A stretch of 64,000 nt of DNA from Kocuria marina (lineage in GTDB: Bacteria > Actinomycetota > Actinomycetes > Actinomycetales > Micrococcaceae): assembly GCF_000786655.1 (NCBI RefSeq), contig NZ_JROM01000055.1:1-64000 (forward strand), given 5' to 3'. The notes beneath the pieces were generated by a model. The model did no database searches and was not told the DNA's origin. It saw nothing but the letters and a program-made list of their open reading frames with translations. Position 1 is the stretch's first letter. Each line of letters begins with the position of its first letter. Positions 46,726 through 55,097 of the stretch are shown piece after piece. A program made the translations under genes and the position numbers.

Positions 46726-47808
46726 TCACCGGGTACCGCAGGACGGCAGCTCCGCGGCCGATCCCGATGCCGCTTTCTCGACCCCTTCCACGGCATCTCC
46801 CAGTGTCTTCACCTCGATCACCGTGAGACCGTCCGGCACGTGCCCGGCCACCTCACCGCAGTTGTCCGATGGGGCCAGGAAGTACGTGGCACCGGACTCC
46901 GCTGCGCCCTGCAATTTCTGTCGGATCCCGCCGATGGGACCGACCTTGCCGTCCGCCGAGATCGTTCCGGTACCCGCGATGTGTTCGTCGCCCGCCATGG
47001 ATCCGGGGGTCAGTTCCTCGATGATCCCCAGCGCGAACATCATCCCGGCGCTGGGTCCACCCACCTGGTCCAATTGGAAATCCACGTCCACGGGGAACTC
47101 GTATATCGGTACGAGGTACACGCCGAGCTGCCACCGCTGCGAGTCCTCGTCCCGGGTCAGCTTGACGTGTTCGGTGACCGTCCGGCCGTCCCGGCGCACG
47201 ACGACGTCCGCTCCCCGCTCCCCCGCGGCGTCGAGCTGCTCGCGCAACCGCTCGAGGGAGGTGGCCTGTGTCCCGTTCACGGAGAGAATCCGGTCCCCGG
47301 CCCGCAGGGCGCCGTCCGCGGCGCCACCGGGGATCACGGCGTGCACGGTCAGCGTGGTGGTGAACGGCTTGCCCAGGTGGTTCAGCGCGGCCGCCACGGA
47401 GTCCTCCTGGGAGGTGACCATGGCCGCGGCGTTGGACTCGTCCAACTGCTGGCCCGTGGTGTCCGGCGGGTAGAGGGTGTCCTCCGGGATCACGGCATCG
47501 GAGGGGTCCAGCCAGCCCAGCAGCGCGTTGATGGAGTTGAGCCGCCCGGAGGGTCCGCCCGTGACGTACACGGTGGTCAGGTCCAATCGGCCGTCGCTCG
47601 GGTAGGTCGGGGCACCCGTGATCTTGACGAGCTGCTTGTCGTCGTGGCTGCCCACGGTGTTGAACGTGGGTCCGGCGGATTCCACGACGTACGGCGCGGG
47701 CAGCACCACGCCCGCGAGCAGCAGCACCGTGGTCCCCGCGAGCGCGACCGACGGCAACGACCGGCGGCGGAGGAATCCGCGCCGCGCCCCCTTCTGCTCA
47801 CCCGTCAC
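46726..47808 (-). CDS. PDZ-domain Lon-like (S16) secreted protease, YlbL-like
   Basis: A 360-aa membrane-anchored protein. An N-terminal helix (SLPSVALAGTTVLLLAGVVL) is followed by a PDZ-like domain (HAVIPGGAADGALRAGDRIL) and a Lon-type S16 proteolytic domain. The catalytic Ser is in GGPSAGMMFALGI near 255, and the Lys in ISADGKVGPIGGIRQK near 300. YlbL/SdrC-type proteases of this layout degrade exported regulators in firmicutes and actinobacteria. The start is GTG 47808 after GAGGAAGCG; the frame is open 200 nt upstream, but without a family match. Confidence 0.9.
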   Translation of the reverse strand: MTGEQKGARRGFLRRRSLPSVALAGTTVLLLAGVVLPAPYVVESAGPTFNTVGSHDDKQLVKITGAPTYPSDGRLDLTTVYVTGGPSGRLNSINALLGWLDPSDAVIPEDTLYPPDTTGQQLDESNAAAMVTSQEDSVAAALNHLGKPFTTTLTVHAVIPGGAADGALRAGDRILSVNGTQATSLERLREQLDAAGERGADVVVRRDGRTVTEHVKLTRDEDSQRWQLGVYLVPIYEFPVDVDFQLDQVGGPSAGMMFALGIIEELTPGSMAGDEHIAGTGTISADGKVGPIGGIRQKLQGAAESGATYFLAPSDNCGEVAGHVPDGLTVIEVKTLGDAVEGVEKAASGSAAELPSCGTR

Positions 47809-48085
47809 GTCGCTTCCTCTCCATGGCCTCCGGGACCGTCCCAGCGTACTCGGCCCACCCTGGGAAGGTCCCGCGCACACCGTCGGGGGCGTACGTCGCA
47901 CGCCCTCGTGGAAGGTTCGACGACGCCGCACGGCCCGGGACGGCGGCGTCGCCCGCTCCCGGTGAACGGGCGCCCGGAGGGTACCTGAGCCATCAGCGAA
48001 CTGGGGGCGCACGCGGTGGTTCGGGCCCGGGGCGGACGGCTAGGGTTTGAGCAGTCCTAGATCCTCCACGACGATTGGCGGTCCC

Positions 48086-49585
48086 ATGCCTTCGAACCCT
48101 CCGTACGACGAGAACGGCGAGAACCCTAAGGACCCGTTCCAGGAGATGTTCGAGCGTCTGCTGGGCTCCGGGAACATGAAGCCCGGTGACATGCCGGCCG
48201 GTATGCCCATGGACCCGCAGGCCATGTCCATGATGTTCCAGCAGATCCAGTCCATGATGAGTTCGACCTCCTCGGGGGAGCCCATCAACTGGGAGCTCGC
48301 CAACCAGCACGCCCGTCAGGTGGCCGCGCAGAAGGGCGACGCGTCCGTCTCGGCGAAGCAGAAGGGCGCCGTGAACGACGCCATGAAGCTCGCGGACCTG
48401 TGGCTCACGGACAACACCGCGTTCGGCGAAGCCCCCGTGCTGCCGTCCGCGTGGGCGCGCGCCGAGTGGATCGAGGCCACGTGGGAGACCTGGAAGGAGA
48501 TGACCACCCCGGTGGCCACCTCCGTGTCCAAGGCCATGTCCGACGCCCTGACCCAGCAGTTGCCCCCCGAGCTCTCCCAGGCCATGGGCGGGGCGGATCT
48601 GTCCGGGATGCTCTCCGGCGCGGGCTCCATGATGTTCGGGATGCAGCTGGGACAGGCCGTGGGTGCGCTCTCGTGCGAGGTGCTGTCCTCCACGGACGTG
48701 GGCATCCCTCTGGCCAAGGACCGCTGCGCGCTCGTGCCGTCCAACGTGGCCGAGTTCAGCGAGGGGCTGGACCTGCCGGCCTCGGACGTGATGCTGTACC
48801 TGGCCATCCGCGAGGCCGCCCACACGCGTTTGTTCCACGGTGTGCCGTGGTTGCGGCAGTACGTGCTGGACCTGATCACGGCGTTCGCGTCCGAGATCCA
48901 CATCGACATGGACCGGATCGAGTCCATCGCCCAGGAACTCGACCCCTCCGACCCCTCGGGCATCCAGGACGCGCTGGCCTCCGGCGTGTTCAGCCCCGAG
49001 ATGACCCCGCGCCAGGAGACCACGCTCGCCAAGCTCGAGACGGTCCTCGCGCTCGTGGAGGGCTGGGTCAACCGCGTCACCGTGGCCTCCACCTCCAACA
49101 TCCCCTCCGCCGCCGCCCTCACCGAGATGATGGCCCGCCGCCGCGCCGAGGGCGGGCCCGCCGAGCGCACTTTCGGTTCCCTCGTGGGTCTCGAACTGCG
49201 CCCCCGCCGATTGCGTGAGGCAGCGACCTTCTGGGGCTACGTGGAGGAACAGCGCGGGATCACCGAGCGCGACAGCCTCTGGGAGTCCCCCGAGTTGCTG
49301 CCCACCAATGAGGACCTCGACGATCCCCAGGGCTTCGAGGAGCGCCGCGGGCTGCTCACGGCCAGCGACGAGGAGATGGACGCCGCCCTGGAGAAGCTGC
49401 TGGCCGGTGGGTACGAGGACGGTCGGCAGGCCCCGGGGGGCGCGAGTTCCACCGGCCAGGCCTCCGCGGACGCGAAGCAGGGTGCGTCCGGGGAGACGTC
49501 GCCTGGACGCGAGCCGGGTGAGAGCACGGGCACTGCCGGCGACGACGACCAGGACGATCCCGACACCACGCGGGACGAGGACTGA
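48086..49585 (+). CDS. DUF2342 zinc-metalloprotease-like protein (Rv3195-like)
   Basis: A 499-aa protein. Helical throughout, with NWELANQHARQVAAQKGDAS near 70, LADLWLTDNTAF, ATWETWKEMTTPVATSVS and the conserved AFxxVLPSAWAR-like segment. The region YLAIREAAHTRLFHGVPWLR near 245 resembles an HExxH-type helix with Glu and His pairs reversed (ExxxH..H) and is followed by ALVEGWVNRVT; DUF2342 proteins are annotated as zinc-dependent hydrolases on this basis. The C-terminal 90 residues are acidic and disordered. It is divergent from the PDZ protease gene across 277 nt, as Rv3195 is from Rv3194c. Confidence 0.85.
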   Translation: MPSNPPYDENGENPKDPFQEMFERLLGSGNMKPGDMPAGMPMDPQAMSMMFQQIQSMMSSTSSGEPINWELANQHARQVAAQKGDASVSAKQKGAVNDAMKLADLWLTDNTAFGEAPVLPSAWARAEWIEATWETWKEMTTPVATSVSKAMSDALTQQLPPELSQAMGGADLSGMLSGAGSMMFGMQLGQAVGALSCEVLSSTDVGIPLAKDRCALVPSNVAEFSEGLDLPASDVMLYLAIREAAHTRLFHGVPWLRQYVLDLITAFASEIHIDMDRIESIAQELDPSDPSGIQDALASGVFSPEMTPRQETTLAKLETVLALVEGWVNRVTVASTSNIPSAAALTEMMARRRAEGGPAERTFGSLVGLELRPRRLREAATFWGYVEEQRGITERDSLWESPELLPTNEDLDDPQGFEERRGLLTASDEEMDAALEKLLAGGYEDGRQAPGGASSTGQASADAKQGASGETSPGREPGESTGTAGDDDQDDPDTTRDED

Positions 49586-49746
49586 TCGTGGGCGGCTGGG
49601 CCTCCGTGTAGTAGGCCCGTCGTACGGACTTCAGGGTTCGCGGCCGGGCCCGTGCGAACGGCCCGGGGCCACTCGCACCGAGACTCGTGCGGACCTCGTA
49701 CCGGCCCCTCGCCGACCCGGCTCGCCGGGCTGGCCCCTCGGGTGGC

Positions 49747-50325
49747 TCACTCCCGGCCCGTGACCTGCGCGGGGTTCCGCTCCGCCCACGCGGCGCCGTC
49801 CAGGAACTGGCCGGCGTCGTGCGCCCTGGGGTGGCGCCGTGCCATCTCCCAGAACCGCTCGTTGTGGTGAGCCTCCAGCAGGTGCACGAGCTCGTGCAGC
49901 ACCACGGTCTCCAGAACCCACTCGGGCGCGTCCGCGAGTCGCCGTGAGATCCGAATGGCACCCGTGGCGGGGGTCGCCGAGCCCCACCGTGTGTGCTGGC
50001 GGGCGGACCACGTGATGCTCGTGGGCCGGGCACGACCCTCCAGGTAGGTCCGGGACAGCCGCTGCGCCATCTCCTCCAGCGCCGTGTCGGAGTGCCGCGT
50101 GCGCGAGGCCGCCTCGGCCGCGCGCCGCTTGGCCACGACCCTGGGAACGAGAGTTGCACTCCAATGCGCGATCTGGGCACGGGTGGCCCGTTGTGGCACC
50201 GAGAGCACCACGGCGTCCCCGCTGAAGTGGGCGTTGACGGTCTTGGTGCGGCGGGCACTGCGCTTGACGACGATCTCCGGCATCTCCTCCGGTGGTTCGA
50301 CGATTCTGGCTCGTGGTGGGGGCAT
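49747..50325 (-). CDS. YgjP/SprT-like M48-type metallopeptidase (DUF45)
   Basis: A 192-aa protein. The zinc motif is HELVHLLEAHHNERFW near 143 (HExxH with the third ligand in HHNERFW). Upstream, WSARQHTRWGSATPATGAI and IRISRRLADAPEWVLETVV match the YgjP-like metallohydrolase family (DUF45). No signal peptide. Start ATG 50325; a second in-frame ATG 42 nt later sits only 2 nt after GGAGG and is less likely. Convergent with the DUF2342 gene across 161 nt with no clear hairpin. Confidence 0.88.
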   Translation of the reverse strand: MPPPRARIVEPPEEMPEIVVKRSARRTKTVNAHFSGDAVVLSVPQRATRAQIAHWSATLVPRVVAKRRAAEAASRTRHSDTALEEMAQRLSRTYLEGRARPTSITWSARQHTRWGSATPATGAIRISRRLADAPEWVLETVVLHELVHLLEAHHNERFWEMARRHPRAHDAGQFLDGAAWAERNPAQVTGRE

Positions 50326-50459
50326 GCCCCCAGTTCACCACCCCGCCCGGGCGGGGCACGAACCGGGACGCAGAAGGGGAGCACGGTGCCCGCGGCACCC
50401 GTCCTGTGGATTGCCCCGCGCCGGCCGCGGGAGCGCCCCGCTTCGGCAACCCTGGTGCC

Positions 50460-51338
50460 ATGACCCACCGTTGCCCAACTGCCCCCGAGGAACCCTGCGC
50501 TCCCCCGGCGTTCGACGAGCTGCGCGTTCTCGCGCTCGGGCTCGACCCCCTCACCGCCGCCGTGTGCCTCGCGCTCGCGGAGGCCGGGGTCTGCCTGCTC
50601 AACGTCCGGGATCCTGCACCCGTCGGGACCGCGGACGTCCGCCACGGCCCGTACCCCGCGGAGTTCCAGGGCCAGCCACGTGAACTGGTGCTGAGGACCC
50701 TGCTGCGGCGCAGATCCCCGCGCTGCGCCCCGCTCAGCGCACCCGAGCTCTTCCCGTCGGCGGCGGTGCCCACCGCCGTGGTGCTCCACACGTGGTCCGT
50801 GCCCGGTGATCTCGTGGCGGACCTCGCCACGGCTCCCTCCCCGGACCTGGACCCGGCGCTTCCCACCCTGAGCGTGGTCCGCGACGGCGGGTCCGTGGTG
50901 GTCTGGCCCCTCACCGACTGGGCGCATCGCCCGTGCCGGGCCTGTGTGGCGAGTGCGGTCCGTGAAGCGCGACGCGCATTCCGTGGGTCCCCACCGACGC
51001 CCGGCGAGCCTCTGCTTCCGCGTCAGGACGGGACGGTGGCCGTGTTGACGCGCACTGTGGCCACCGGGGAGATCGCGGGTCGCCTGCTGTCCCACGTGCT
51101 GCGGGACGACGCCGCTCCGCGGGCGGCACCGTCCGACTCGCCACACGACGCTCCCCCGGACGTGCCACCTGCCGGCACCGGAACGGCACCATCCGGCCCA
51201 CCGCCGGCCCGGCCCCCGTCCGGAACGCAGTCACCTGACGGTCCGGAAGCGTGCCTCGTGCTGCGCCGGGGGCTGACGGTTCTGCCTTTGGCCCCGGATC
51301 CGAGGTGCCTGTGCTCCCTCGCGTTCACCGGGCCGTGA
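50460..51338 (+). CDS. ThiF/cyclodehydratase-related protein, probably Rv3196-like
   Basis: A 292-aa protein. FDELRVLALGLDPLTAAVCL and LAEAGVCLLNVRDPAPVG look like the Rossmann start of a ThiF/E1 adenylyltransferase, but the usual GxGxxG is replaced by LGLDPLTAA and no catalytic Arg/Lys set is visible. Paired cysteines HRPCRACV and RCLCS are consistent with a structural zinc site. The last 100 residues include a Pro/Ala-rich linker. The position beside the DUF2342 gene recalls Rv3196. No ATP-dependent activity should be assumed. Start ATG 50460 by position after the divergent gene. Confidence 0.55.
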   Translation: MTHRCPTAPEEPCAPPAFDELRVLALGLDPLTAAVCLALAEAGVCLLNVRDPAPVGTADVRHGPYPAEFQGQPRELVLRTLLRRRSPRCAPLSAPELFPSAAVPTAVVLHTWSVPGDLVADLATAPSPDLDPALPTLSVVRDGGSVVVWPLTDWAHRPCRACVASAVREARRAFRGSPPTPGEPLLPRQDGTVAVLTRTVATGEIAGRLLSHVLRDDAAPRAAPSDSPHDAPPDVPPAGTGTAPSGPPPARPPSGTQSPDGPEACLVLRRGLTVLPLAPDPRCLCSLAFTGP

Positions 51339-51376
51339 ACCGTGCGTGCGGAGTCCGCCGTATCATCCGTGCCCGC

Positions 51377-52384
51377 TCAGACGGATTCGCGGTCCACCGT
51401 GAAGGCCCCCGCCGTGTCCGGGGGCGAGGGTGCGGGCTCGTCCCGCACCAGGGCGTTGATCACGGCCACGATGTGCCGGGCCGTGACCTCCGGGTCCAGC
51501 GCCACCATGGTCAGCGGAGGGTCGGCCAGCGCCGCCGCCGGGGAGTCGTTGACCCCCACGATCGCGAGGTCCGCGGGCGCTTTCCAGCCGAGTCGCCGCA
51601 TCCCGCAGAGCACGGCGAGCGCGGCGGTGGTGTCGTGGGCGCACACCCCGGACGCCCCCGGGTGCCGTTCGCGCCACTGCAGCAGCACATCGGCCGCCCC
51701 GCGGGGATCCGCAGGAAGGGGAAGAGCACTCGGGCGAGGCAGGCCACGGGCCGCGCACTCGCGCTGCAGCACCTCGAAGCGCCACTGGGAGACGCCGTGC
51801 ATGTGCTCCCCGCCCGTGATCGCATAGCCCAGGTGCGTATGGCCCGCGGCCACGAGCCGCTGCACCTGCACCCTGGCGATGTCCCGCTCACGGAGACCCG
51901 TGATCCACCGCCCCATGTCGTCCGAACCGGTCCAGGAGACGACGCCGCGCACGCCACTTCGACGCATGCGCTCGGCGTCGTCCTCCGCGAGGTCCCACGC
52001 GAGCACGGCGGCCGGCGTCACGGAGGACCAGACCTGGGCGGCGGGGCGGCGGGTCCACGCATGGATCACCATGGACAGCCCCACCTCGGAGAACAGCACC
52101 GAGAGCCGCTCCACGATCACCCCGATGTCCTCGGTGAGGGACCCCGCCGGCGGGAGGTATAGCAGCACGGAGGTGGAGCGGCCCCGGCCGAGCGCCCGCG
52201 CCTCCGCCGAGGGCGCGTAGGAGAGCTCCCGGGCGGCGTCGAGCACGCGGCGTCGGGTGCCCGCGGAGATGGACTGCGAGGGGGTGTCATTGAGCACGAA
52301 GCTCACGGTGGTGCGGGAGACCCCGGCCAGCCGTGCCACGTCGGCGCTCGTGGCCCGCCGTGCGGGGGTGCGGTGCCGGTGCAT
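51377..52384 (-). CDS. LacI-family transcriptional regulator
   Basis: A 335-aa repressor-type protein. The N-terminal HTH is TSADVARLAGVSRTTVSFVL, with hinge helix SAEARALGRGRS near 62, then a periplasmic-binding-protein-like effector domain (VLAWDLAEDDAERMRRSGVR, GHTHLGYAITGGEHMHGVSQ, DLAIVGVNDSPAAALADPPL, TMVALDPEVTARHIV). The effector is unknown; no sugar genes are adjacent. It is divergently transcribed from the monooxygenase operon and probably controls it through the dyad at 52494. GGGAGAA lies upstream of ATG 52384. Confidence 0.92.
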   Translation of the reverse strand: MHRHRTPARRATSADVARLAGVSRTTVSFVLNDTPSQSISAGTRRRVLDAARELSYAPSAEARALGRGRSTSVLLYLPPAGSLTEDIGVIVERLSVLFSEVGLSMVIHAWTRRPAAQVWSSVTPAAVLAWDLAEDDAERMRRSGVRGVVSWTGSDDMGRWITGLRERDIARVQVQRLVAAGHTHLGYAITGGEHMHGVSQWRFEVLQRECAARGLPRPSALPLPADPRGAADVLLQWRERHPGASGVCAHDTTAALAVLCGMRRLGWKAPADLAIVGVNDSPAAALADPPLTMVALDPEVTARHIVAVINALVRDEPAPSPPDTAGAFTVDRESV

Positions 52385-52473
52385 GCTCGTGAGTTCTCCC
52401 TGGAGGTCGATAGCCACATGGTAGCGAGTGGCCCACCGCCGCCGGGCCCTGATGCCCCACGAATGTGAGCTGT

Positions 52474-52507
52474 TACACTCGAGAACCATCAAGCTAACAC
52501 GCGTTAG
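52474..52507 (+). promoter_or_regulatory. Candidate promoter -10 and operator of the monooxygenase operon
   Basis: TACACT (52474-52479) is a good -10; the -35 is not clear. Fifteen nt downstream, the dyad CTAACAC/GCGTTAG (52494-52507) matches at six of seven positions with a central CG, the form LacI-family operators take. Bound repressor would block transcription of the monooxygenase and hydrolase genes. The leader from here to ATG 52693 is about 200 nt. Confidence 0.5.
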
Positions 52508-52692
52508 TGTGCACTGGCATGGACCGCTGCCGCCCCGGCCCCTCCCGGCGCACGGCCTGCGTGCAGGGAACTGGAAGCGGCCACGTCGCCGCGAGGTTTC
52601 GGAGCCGGTACCCGTCGGGAACGCCGTCGGGCACCGGCTGCACCACCCGGATCCGACCGGGGCGCGAGACCGCAAGGAAGTTGGAGAACCAC

Positions 52693-54171
52693 ATGGACAT
52701 TCAGGACGTCGACGTGATCATCATCGGTGCCGGGATCTCCGGCATCGGCGCCGCTCGGGAGCTTGCCGGCACCGGCCGCACCGTCCGCATCCTCGAGGCG
52801 CGCGAGGACATGGGCGGCACGTGGGACCTCTTCCGGTACCCGGGTATCCGCTCGGACTCGGACATGGCCACCTTCGGCTACCGCAGCCGCCCCTGGACAG
52901 GAGAGCGCAGCCTGGCCACTGGGGACACCATCCTCGACTACGTCCACGCGGCGGCCGAGGCGGCCGACGTCACAAAGGACATCCGGTTCGGGCGGCGCGC
53001 CGAGCAGGCACAGTGGTCCTCCGAAACCCACACATGGACCGTCACGTACCGCGACGTCCACACGGGCGGGGCCGAGCAGCTCACCGGCCGGTGGCTGTTC
53101 ATGGCCACGGGCTACTACCGCTACGACGAGGGCTTCACCCCCGACTGGCCCACGCTGTCCGAGTTCGAGGGGACCGTGGTCCACCCGCAGCACTGGCCGG
53201 AGGACCTGGACGTGGCGGGCCGTCGCGTGGTCGTGATCGGCAGCGGCGCCACCGCCGTGACCCTCGTGCCCGCGCTCACGGACCGCGGCGCTCACGTGAG
53301 CATGCTGCAGCGCTCCCCGTCCTACGTGGCCTCCGTGCCCGGCAGGGACGAGACTGGCATCAAGCTGCGCAAATGGCTGCCGCCGCGCGCGGCCGGGGAG
53401 GCCAACCGCTGGCGCAACATCGTGCGCTCCATGGCCATCTACGAGTTCAGCCGCCGCCGACCGCAGGCCATGCGGGACCTGCTGCACCGCGGGGCTGTGA
53501 AGCACCTGGGCCCCACCTTCCCGGTGGACGAGCACTTCACCCCCGAGTACGACCCGTGGGACCAGCGGCTGTGCGCGGCACCGGACGGCGACTTCTTCAA
53601 GGCTGTGCGCGGGGACCACGCCGAGGTGGTCACGGACACCATCGAACGCTTCACCGCGGACGGCATCCAGCTGCGCTCGGGCCGTCACCTCCCGGCGGAC
53701 GTGATCGTCACCGCCACGGGGCTCAACGTGCAGTTTCTTGGGAACATGGATCTCGTGGTGGACGGGGAGACCGTGGATCCGGCCGCGCGCGTGAGCTACC
53801 GCGGCATGATGCTCGACGGCGTCCCCAACATGGCCTTCGCCATCGGGTACACGAACTCCTCGTGGACCCTGCGCGTGGACCTGATCACAGAGTACTTCCG
53901 GCGGCTGCTGGACCGCATGGACCGCGAGGGCGCCGTGGCCGTCACGCCCCGATACTCCGGCCCCCGCACCGGGCTGCGCCCGCTCATCGACCTGGCCTCC
54001 GGCTACATCCAGCGTGGCGCGCACCTGCTGCCCCGCCAGGGCCGCGACGGGGCATGGAACGTGCGGCAGAACTACCTGCGGGACCGGGTGCTGTTCCGTC
54101 CGGGTGCCGAGAAGGACGAGCAACTCGAGTTCACGGTGCCCGCCCGCACCACCTCGGGGGTGGGCGCGTGA
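52693..54171 (+). CDS. Flavin Baeyer-Villiger monooxygenase, EthA-like
   Basis: A 492-aa enzyme. FAD fold VIIIGAGISGIGAARELA (GxGxxG), then the family segment DMGGTWDLFRYPGIRSDSDM, the BVMO fingerprint FEGTVVHPQHWPEDL (FxGxxxHxxxW), NADPH fold VVVIGSGATAVTLVPAL, MLQRSPSYVASVPG, YDPWDQRLCAAPDGDFF, DVIVTATGLNVQFLGN and GYTNSSWTLRVDL. These segments and the length match mycobacterial EthA (489 aa) closely. The enzyme inserts oxygen next to ketones, giving esters; EthA also oxidises thioamides. GGAAGTTGGAG precedes ATG 52693. Coupled by a GTGA overlap to a hydrolase that could cleave the ester product. Confidence 0.93.
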   Translation: MDIQDVDVIIIGAGISGIGAARELAGTGRTVRILEAREDMGGTWDLFRYPGIRSDSDMATFGYRSRPWTGERSLATGDTILDYVHAAAEAADVTKDIRFGRRAEQAQWSSETHTWTVTYRDVHTGGAEQLTGRWLFMATGYYRYDEGFTPDWPTLSEFEGTVVHPQHWPEDLDVAGRRVVVIGSGATAVTLVPALTDRGAHVSMLQRSPSYVASVPGRDETGIKLRKWLPPRAAGEANRWRNIVRSMAIYEFSRRRPQAMRDLLHRGAVKHLGPTFPVDEHFTPEYDPWDQRLCAAPDGDFFKAVRGDHAEVVTDTIERFTADGIQLRSGRHLPADVIVTATGLNVQFLGNMDLVVDGETVDPAARVSYRGMMLDGVPNMAFAIGYTNSSWTLRVDLITEYFRRLLDRMDREGAVAVTPRYSGPRTGLRPLIDLASGYIQRGAHLLPRQGRDGAWNVRQNYLRDRVLFRPGAEKDEQLEFTVPARTTSGVGA

Positions 54172-54989
54172 GCACGCAGATGTGGAACGGGCTGAGCTGG
54201 CGCGAGACCGGTGAGGGCACCCCGGTGCTGCTGATCCACGGGATCGGACGCAGCCTAGCCGACTGGGACGAGCAGCACGAGCGTCTGGCCGCGCGGCACC
54301 GTGTGATCAGCGTGGACCTCCCCGGCTTCGGTGGCTCCGAGGTCCCCACCGAGGGCATGAGCCTCTCGAATCTCGCCTCCCGCGTGGCGGAGTTCGTGCG
54401 CGCCCAGGGCATTGCACCGGCCCACGTGGCCGGCAACTCCCTGGGCGGGGCCGTGGCCATGCAGCTCACCGCCGACCACCCGGAACTCGTGCGCAGCCTG
54501 CTGCTCGTGGACTCCGCAGGATTCGGACGGGGCGTGAGCCCGGCCCTGCGTCTCGCGGCGCTGCCCGGGGTGGGCGAGCGCGCACTGGCACCGAGCCGCA
54601 AGGGTGCGCTGCGCTCCGAGCGGGCCATGTACCACGACCCCGCCCTGGCCACGCCCGAGCGCGTGGAACGCGGCTACGAGCTCGCGCAGCGCCCCGGCGG
54701 CTCCGAGGCCATGCTGCAGATGCTGCGCTCGATCGGCTCGATCGCGGGTGTGAAGCGGCCCTGGCGGCGCCGGCTGCTCCCCCGCGTGCGGGCCACCGGT
54801 GTTCCCGTGTTCATCATGTGGGGCGACAAGGACACCGTGCTGCCCTTCCGTCACCTCGCCCGCGGGGCGAAGGCCCTGGGGGCTCGCAGCCACCGGTTTC
54901 CCGACACCGGCCACGGGCCCATGATCGAGCGGCCCGACGAGTTCGCCCGCCTGGCCACCGAGTTCTGGGCGGGCGCGGAGCGCAGCTGA
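54168..54989 (+). CDS. Alpha/beta-hydrolase, probable esterase partner of the monooxygenase
   Basis: A 273-aa protein starting at GTG 54168 inside the previous stop. HGIGRSLADWDEQHERLA forms the oxyanion-side loop, the nucleophile is Ser in VAGNSLGGAVAMQL near 97, the acid is Asp in IMWGDKDTVLPFRH near 213 and the His is in FPDTGHGPMIERPDE near 245. Layout and length match MhpC/haloalkane-type hydrolases. Translational coupling to the BVMO suggests ketone-to-ester-to-acid-plus-alcohol catabolism; the substrate is unknown. No signal peptide. Confidence 0.9.
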   Translation: MSTQMWNGLSWRETGEGTPVLLIHGIGRSLADWDEQHERLAARHRVISVDLPGFGGSEVPTEGMSLSNLASRVAEFVRAQGIAPAHVAGNSLGGAVAMQLTADHPELVRSLLLVDSAGFGRGVSPALRLAALPGVGERALAPSRKGALRSERAMYHDPALATPERVERGYELAQRPGGSEAMLQMLRSIGSIAGVKRPWRRRLLPRVRATGVPVFIMWGDKDTVLPFRHLARGAKALGARSHRFPDTGHGPMIERPDEFARLATEFWAGAERS

Positions 54990-55097
54990 CGACGCCGCAC
55001 GGGCCGGTTCCGGTCCACGCTCACCCGCCGCGCTGCGACCACACAACGCGTCACCGGGTGGTGGTACCGGTCCCGGCCGGGCCTCGGCCGCACCCGC

